NCBI GenBank assembly: GCA_944326135.1
Contig: CALVCU010000020.1
Coordinates: forward strand, 1-63,651
DNA: 63,651 nucleotides
Reading direction: 5' to 3'
Source of the DNA: an uncultured Ligilactobacillus sp.
GTDB taxonomy: Bacteria > Bacillota > Bacilli > Lactobacillales > Lactobacillaceae
The number at the start of each line of letters is the position of its first letter. The stretch's first letter is position 1. Of this stretch, positions 59,611 to 63,651 are shown in pieces. Under the pieces are notes generated by a model that worked only from the letters and a program-made list of their open reading frames with translations, did no database searches and had not been told where the DNA came from. The position numbers were made by a program, and so were the translations under genes.

Positions 59611-60207
59611 TTATTTATCCATCTTTTTCTTGTTTTCCATAATTTGATCAATCAAGCCATATTTAAGTGCTTCTTCAGCAGTCATGAAATTATCACGATC
59701 AGTATCATTATTAATTTTTTCGATAGGTTGACCAGTGTGATCAGCTAAGATTTCATTAATCAAATTACGAGTTTTTAAAATATGTTCTGCAGCAATTTGA
59801 ATTTCAGTTGACTGTCCTTGTGCACCACCAAGTGGTTGGTGAATCATTATTTCTGAATGAGGTAAAGCAAAACGTTTTCCTTTTGTACCAGCAGTAGCTA
59901 AAATTGATGCCATTGAAGCAGCCATGCCCATCACAATTGTTTGAACATCAGCATTAACAAAATTCATTGTATCGTAAATTGCTAAACCAGCTGAAACGGA
60001 CCCACCTGGAGAATTGATGTACATGTAAATATCTTTTTCTGAATCTTGTGCATCTAAGAAAAGCAACTGTGCAATGATTGCATTTGCCATATCATCATTG
60101 ATTTCACCAGATACCATAATAATTCGATCTTTTAATAAACGTGAGTAAATATCGTATGCACGTTCTCCTTGACTTGATTGTTCAATAACTGTAGGTATTA
60201 AAGCCAT
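59611..60207 (-). CDS. clpP: ATP-dependent Clp protease proteolytic subunit
   Basis: Serine protease forming the 14-mer chamber used with ClpC, ClpE or ClpX. The 198-residue protein has the triad Ser98 (GMAASMAS), His123 (MIHQPLGG) and Asp172 (NDTDRDNF). It is transcribed alone from a promoter covered by a CtsR site, so it should be induced by heat and protein damage. Confidence 0.97.
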   Translation of the reverse strand: MALIPTVIEQSSQGERAYDIYSRLLKDRIIMVSGEINDDMANAIIAQLLFLDAQDSEKDIYMYINSPGGSVSAGLAIYDTMNFVNADVQTIVMGMAASMASILATAGTKGKRFALPHSEIMIHQPLGGAQGQSTEIQIAAEHILKTRNLINEILADHTGQPIEKINNDTDRDNFMTAEEALKYGLIDQIMENKKKMDK

Positions 60208-60275
60208 AATTAAATAGCCTCCTTAAATATATAAAAGTTATTAACTTGAGTTTAACATATAAAACTTACAAATTC

Positions 60276-60305
60276 ATTTTATAATAATGGTCAACAAAGG
60301 TCAAA
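60276..60305 (-). promoter_or_regulatory. clpP promoter with CtsR operator
   Basis: Read on the plus strand, GGTCAAC-AAA-GGTCAAA (60289-60305) matches the CtsR heptad repeat with one mismatch. On the minus strand the same bases give TTGACC as -35 (60304 to 60299), then a 17-base spacer and TAAAAT (60281 to 60276), so bound CtsR blocks polymerase. Confidence 0.9.
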
Positions 60306-60372
60306 TGTGTAATTTGATTAAAATAAAATTACAGTAATGTTGATTATTGATTAAAAAATAATTAAATAGTGA

Positions 60373-60378
60373 TATAAT
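60373..60378 (+). promoter_or_regulatory. Possible -10 of the MFS transporter gene
   Basis: Perfect TATAAT 38 bases before the start codon. Candidate -35 hexamers TTGATT at 60340 and 60347 are too far for a standard spacer, so the assignment is tentative. Confidence 0.4.
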
Positions 60379-60416
60379 ACTTTTAATGTAACGAAAAATT
60401 TAAGGGGATGAATATT

Positions 60417-61832
60417 ATGTCAAATATGGTTGCATTAAATGATCCAACATTACATTGGGAATCTCGTTACAAACGAAATTGCTATGTTTATATTATAATT
60501 TATGGTTTACTTGGTGCAGTTACTGGCGTCACTAATAATACATTAGTATCATATTTAGATTTAACAGCACCAAAGGTAGTCACTGGTTTAAATATTTACA
60601 CAGCAGTTGGTTCAATTTTAATGGCAATAATGTTAATTTATATTCACAAGACAGGCTATAAAAAAGTGTTAATTATTGCGCCAATATTAACAATACTTAC
60701 TTTGTATGCAATGATATTTAGTAATAATGCAGATATTATTGCTATTTCATATGCACTGTTGACTGCAGGCGTTGGAATATATGATTTTATGTATCCACTT
60801 ATGTATGCAGTATATGTTCCAAGAAAAATTAGAACATTTATGATGTCTGTGGTAATGGTAACAAATTTAGTTACACAAGCAATTGTGACATTTTTTGGCG
60901 GTAAAATTGTTGTTTACGTATTTAGCAAATTAATGGGAATTAATTATAATGAGGCTTCTATACTTTCTAGTCATCAAACTACTATGAAAGAAAATGTATT
61001 GCACACATACATTAATGCTTATAAATCGGTTATTTATTTGGCAATTGGTTTTACAGTTTTGGCATTCTTTTGTTCATTATTTTTAAAGGAAAGAAAGAGC
61101 GATTATATTGAAACAGAGGCTGAATTAACTGAAAGAAAAGCTAAGAAATCGGTCAATTTTAAGTTATTAATTAAAAAAAGTATATTGTTATATGTCATAT
61201 TTTTAGCATTAATTAGAATTGGGGCATATTTAGTAGTTCCTTATTTTCCAATATATTTAAATAATTTTTTACATATTGAACGTGGTACTGTTTCTACTAT
61301 TATTACATTACAGACATTTGCCATGCTGATTGGATATACTTTTGCTCCATGGTTAGAAAAGAAACTTGGTTCAATTGTTTCTATTTCAGTGATGACACTA
61401 TTATGTACTCCATTAATGTTTTTAATGGCTAAAGGAAATTTATTTGGTGCTGGAGTACCAATAATAATCGGAATAATTTTATTTATGAGATCAGGACTAG
61501 CTAATGCCTCAATGCCAATTCAGCAGTCATTACAAATGGCACTGGTTCCAAAAAATTTAAGACCTGCATTTAGTTCACTGATTACATTTGTGAATGCAAT
61601 TGTAGGAATTGGGGTAGGAATATTTACATCAACTATCTTATTAAGAAATCCTCAGGGATATGCAGTTGCTTATTATATTGCAGCATGTTTCTATGTCATA
61701 GCGGCACTCTTATTGTTTGTGCTAAAAAAGAGATATAACAGAATCATGGAAAAAGAATCAACTGAAGAAAAAATTGAAAGAATTCAAGAAGAGGCCATTG
61801 AAAAACAAGAGACAGAAAATATAAAACAGTAA
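60417..61832 (+). CDS. Major facilitator superfamily transporter
   Basis: Protein of 471 residues with about 12 membrane segments in two halves, joined by a charged loop (about 220-250, LKERKSDYIETEAELTERK in part), and a charged cytoplasmic tail (about 440-471). The substrate is unknown, and drug, sugar or peptide efflux are all possible. The ATG at 60417 is eight bases after AAGGGG; the ATG at 60408 overlaps the site. It is flanked by clpP and rpoN, between its own promoter and a bidirectional terminator. Confidence 0.85.
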   Translation: MSNMVALNDPTLHWESRYKRNCYVYIIIYGLLGAVTGVTNNTLVSYLDLTAPKVVTGLNIYTAVGSILMAIMLIYIHKTGYKKVLIIAPILTILTLYAMIFSNNADIIAISYALLTAGVGIYDFMYPLMYAVYVPRKIRTFMMSVVMVTNLVTQAIVTFFGGKIVVYVFSKLMGINYNEASILSSHQTTMKENVLHTYINAYKSVIYLAIGFTVLAFFCSLFLKERKSDYIETEAELTERKAKKSVNFKLLIKKSILLYVIFLALIRIGAYLVVPYFPIYLNNFLHIERGTVSTIITLQTFAMLIGYTFAPWLEKKLGSIVSISVMTLLCTPLMFLMAKGNLFGAGVPIIIGIILFMRSGLANASMPIQQSLQMALVPKNLRPAFSSLITFVNAIVGIGVGIFTSTILLRNPQGYAVAYYIAACFYVIAALLLFVLKKRYNRIMEKESTEEKIERIQEEAIEKQETENIKQ

Positions 61833-61833
61833 T

Positions 61834-61861
61834 AAAAAAGGAGACATTAGTCTCCTTTTTT
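61834..61861. terminator. Bidirectional terminator between the MFS gene and rpoN
   Basis: GGAGAC (61840-61845) pairs with GTCTCC (61850-61855) around ATTA, with six A before and six T after, between convergent genes. Confidence 0.9.
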
Positions 61862-61874
61862 ATTATATTATAAC

Positions 61875-63155
61875 TTATAACGATTTTCGTTCTTTTGAAG
61901 ATGGAATATTCATTATTGAACGATATTTTGCAACAGTTCTTCTTGAAATTTGGATTTTTTTAGTTTGGAGTAATTCTACAATTTTCTGATCTGATAAAGG
62001 ATTATTTTTATCTTCATCACTAATTAATTTTTTTATATTTTGTTGTACAGTATTGACACTAATAGAACAGTTTTCAGCATAACTAGCAGCTGTTGTGAAA
62101 AACGATTTTAATTCAAATATACCAAAATCACATTTTAAATATTTGCCACTGATGGCTCTACTAATTGTAGATTCATGTAATTGTAATTGGTGAGCAATAT
62201 CACGTAATAAAAGTGGTTTTAATGGATGAGAATCTTCAAGAAAAAATGAAGATTGTTTTTTTACGATTGCTTGACCAACTTTTAAAATTGTTGCTTCACG
62301 TTGTGATAGTTCAGCAGTTAATTGTTCATATTCAATTTCTTTTTCTTTAAGATACTTTTGAACATCGTTATTTGTATTTTTTGAAAAACTATTAAAATAT
62401 GCTTTTTTAAATAAAATTTTAGGAGTATTAGATGTTGTAAATTGAACTGATAGTGTGTTTTTATCTTGTTTAACTATCAAATCGGGATATATAAATTCAG
62501 CTTCATTATTTTGATATCCAGCACCAGGAGCAGGGGATAATGTACGCACATATTTAAGAACTTTTTTGATATGTGCACAATCAGTTTTATATTTTTTAGC
62601 TAATTTATTCCATTTTTTTTCTGTAAAATCGATAAAATCATTTTGTAAAATTGGCAAAGCAAGTTGAGGTGCAGAAGGATTATCTTGTGTTTGTAAAATT
62701 AGACATTCTTGTAAGTCACGTGCACCAATTCCAGGTGGATCAAGGCGTTGCAATAGAGTTAAAGCATCTAAAACTAATGTTTTATTAAATTTTTGTTCTT
62801 TGTATAGTTTGTCAATATCAATACTTAAATATCCGTTATCATCTAAATTTTCGATAAAATAAATTACTAGAGTTCTAATTGGGGTATTACGCATAGTCAA
62901 ATGAACCTGTTCTAATAGATAATCGTCAAGGGAAACTTGATGTTTGCTTTGAATAAATTGATTTATATCATAATCTTTTGAGTTCAAATTTGAGTGAAAT
63001 TCTATATCAATAAAAGGATTTTCTAATGCTTTTTGTTTTAAATATGAATACAGTTCATCATTTGTAGATTTTAAAATTTTAATCGATTGTTGCATTTGTT
63101 GAGTCATTGCTAATTTTTGTAATTGCTTTTGATTGATATTTTGAGAAAGAGTCAT
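61875..63155 (-). CDS. rpoN: RNA polymerase sigma-54 factor
   Basis: Alternative sigma factor that needs an AAA+ activator and recognises -24/-12 promoters. In lactobacilli it mainly serves mannose-class PTS operons. The 426-residue protein has the Gln-rich activator region (LAMTQQMQQSIKILK), a core-binding domain, the helix-turn-helix (HESTISRAISGKYLK) and the RpoN box RRTVAKYR (405-412). The start follows GAGGGA. No activator gene or -24/-12 target is in the window. Confidence 0.95.
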   Translation of the reverse strand: MTLSQNINQKQLQKLAMTQQMQQSIKILKSTNDELYSYLKQKALENPFIDIEFHSNLNSKDYDINQFIQSKHQVSLDDYLLEQVHLTMRNTPIRTLVIYFIENLDDNGYLSIDIDKLYKEQKFNKTLVLDALTLLQRLDPPGIGARDLQECLILQTQDNPSAPQLALPILQNDFIDFTEKKWNKLAKKYKTDCAHIKKVLKYVRTLSPAPGAGYQNNEAEFIYPDLIVKQDKNTLSVQFTTSNTPKILFKKAYFNSFSKNTNNDVQKYLKEKEIEYEQLTAELSQREATILKVGQAIVKKQSSFFLEDSHPLKPLLLRDIAHQLQLHESTISRAISGKYLKCDFGIFELKSFFTTAASYAENCSISVNTVQQNIKKLISDEDKNNPLSDQKIVELLQTKKIQISRRTVAKYRSIMNIPSSKERKSL

Positions 63156-63207
63156 AATATTCCCTCGTTAATTTATTTCTGTTGCAATTTATACTTTTAT
63201 AAGATAA

Positions 63208-63213
63208 TATAAT
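63208..63213 (+). promoter_or_regulatory. Probable -10 of the tRNA-Arg gene
   Basis: TATAAT, ten bases before the mature tRNA. TTGCAA at 63182-63187 is the best -35 but with a 20-base spacer. Confidence 0.4.
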
Positions 63214-63223
63214 AAAAGTAAAT

Positions 63224-63295
63224 GCGCCGATAGTGTAATGGATCGCACACAAGATTCCGGTTCTTGTAATCTGGGTTCGACTCCCAGTTGGCGCA
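63224..63295 (+). tRNA. tRNA-Arg (anticodon CCG)
   Basis: A full cloverleaf can be folded. The acceptor is GCGCCGA with TTGGCGC (one G-T pair), the D stem is GTG/CAC, the anticodon stem is CAAGA/TCTTG with loop TTCCGGT giving anticodon CCG, and the T stem is CTGGG/CCCAG with loop TTCGACT. The discriminator is A. CCA is not encoded. It decodes CGG, a rare codon in this AT-rich genome, and lies between rpoN and gap. Confidence 0.95.
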
Positions 63296-63300
63296 TTTTT

Positions 63301-63327
63301 GCCGTGATCAATGATCACGGCTTTTTT
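63301..63327 (+). terminator. Terminator after tRNA-Arg
   Basis: GCCGTGATC (63301-63309) pairs with GATCACGGC (63313-63321), a GC-rich stem with a three-base loop, then six T. Confidence 0.93.
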
Positions 63328-63399
63328 ATTAAAAATACATAAGTAAGTGTGCTTAATAAAGTATTTTCTAAAGTAAATATTACTAGATTATTTCAATAA

Positions 63400-63414
63400 A
63401 TGAAAGCGCAATCT
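63400..63414 (+). promoter_or_regulatory. cre site (CcpA) upstream of gap
   Basis: ATGAAAGCGCAATCT matches the 15-base cre consensus at every position. It lies 53 bases before the gap -35, the kind of upstream placement where CcpA tends to activate glycolytic genes. Confidence 0.8.
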
Positions 63415-63467
63415 AAAAGCGCTTATAATTAATAAGATTAATTTAGGATCTTATAAGTTGAATATGC

Positions 63468-63496
63468 TTGCACGTGTCAATTTTTACTGATATAAT
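63468..63496 (+). promoter_or_regulatory. gap promoter
   Basis: TTGCAC (63468-63473), a 17-base spacer and TATAAT (63491-63496) with TGA before it. This is one of the strongest promoters in the window, as expected for a glycolytic gene. Confidence 0.85.
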
Positions 63497-63507
63497 TCAA
63501 AGGTGTT

Positions 63508-63537
63508 AAGGGTAGTTAAAATTTATTAACGATCCTT
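63508..63537 (+). other. Nested inverted repeat in the gap 5' UTR
   Basis: AAGG and CCTT enclose GTTAA and TTAAC, giving a stem with a symmetric three-base internal loop and AATTTA at the tip. It lies between the promoter and the ribosome site TTAGGAGGA and could stabilise the mRNA or act as an operator. Confidence 0.6.
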
Positions 63538-63571
63538 TAGTATAAATTTACCTTTTAGGAGGAATATTAAT

Positions 63572-63651
63572 ATGACTACAAAAGTAGGTATTAATGGTTT
63601 TGGTCGTATCGGCCGTTTAGCATTCCGTCGGATTGCTGAAGTATCAGATGA
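63572..63651 (+). CDS. gap: Glyceraldehyde-3-phosphate dehydrogenase, N-terminal part (runs off the window)
   Basis: Glycolytic NAD-dependent dehydrogenase. Only the first 26 residues are present, starting MTTKVGINGFGRIGRLAFRR, which contains the NAD-binding GxGxxG loop of the family. The ATG follows TTTAGGAGGA. It stands behind a strong promoter and a perfect cre. The regulator gene cggR, usually just upstream, is not here. Confidence 0.95.
   Translation, partial: MTTKVGINGFGRIGRLAFRRIAEVSD

Overview
The window is a continuous stretch of core chromosome from a strongly AT-rich Lactobacillaceae-type Firmicute. Several things point there: the gene order gltX-cysS-mrnC-rlmB-yacP-rpmG-secE-nusG-rplKA-rplJL; the block tadA-SRP RNA-dnaX-recR-yaaL-tmk-darA-holB-yabA-rsmI; PepC; a class Ib ribonucleotide reductase; CIRCE, CtsR and CcpA sites; and a GroEL/ClpP repertoire typical of lactobacilli. 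The genus cannot be settled from sequence alone, although a Ligilactobacillus-like organism would fit. I see no IS element, prophage, CRISPR array or plasmid-type gene. No gene-free stretch exceeds about 300 bases.

Layout. 1-2123: tail of an unknown gene, then rpiA-pepC on the minus strand. 2286-9551: dut, radA, a PIN-TRAM membrane protein, gltX, cysS, mrnC, rlmB. 9558-15351: yacP, rpmG, secE, nusG, two non-ribosomal genes (a lipase-like hydrolase and a sugar porter), then rplK-rplA and rplJ-rplL with their RNA leaders. 15516-18101: mprF. 18132-22436 (minus): nrdH-nrdE-nrdI-nrdF plus an unknown gene, under a promoter with two NrdR boxes. 22630-32911: a methyltransferase, tadA, SRP RNA, the dnaX-to-rsmI replication and repair block, a thioesterase, and tsaB-rimI-tsaD. 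32943-35556 (minus): a CPBP protease and an ABC-F protein. 35749-37679: groES-groEL. 37909-46212: tagO, yigZ (minus), comFA-comFC, hpf, secA, and prfB with its programmed +1 frameshift. 46226-51654: a PDZ membrane protein, a PspC protein, a holin-like membrane protein, hprK, lgt, pgcA. 51806-59559: uvrB-uvrA, rapZ-yvcK-whiA. 59611-63651: clpP (minus), an MFS transporter, rpoN (minus), tRNA-Arg(CCG), and the start of gap.

How it works together. Most genes serve translation, replication and repair, protein quality control, envelope assembly and carbon control. The regulatory DNA is well preserved and readable. It includes two L1-operator-like hairpins, an L10 leader with attenuator, paired NrdR boxes 31 bp apart, two CIRCE elements around the groESL promoter, a CtsR site over the clpP promoter, a LexA (DinR) box in the uvrBA promoter, and CcpA sites at hpf and gap.

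The deviations from the usual order are the best leads. ybaB is absent between dnaX and recR, sigH is absent between yacP and rpmG, and cggR is absent before gap. A hydrolase gene abuts nusG, and an unknown gene ends the nrd operon. A perfect 24-bp palindrome lies in the tagO leader, and a terminator hairpin lies just after the nusG promoter. I did not find a clearly new multi-gene system.
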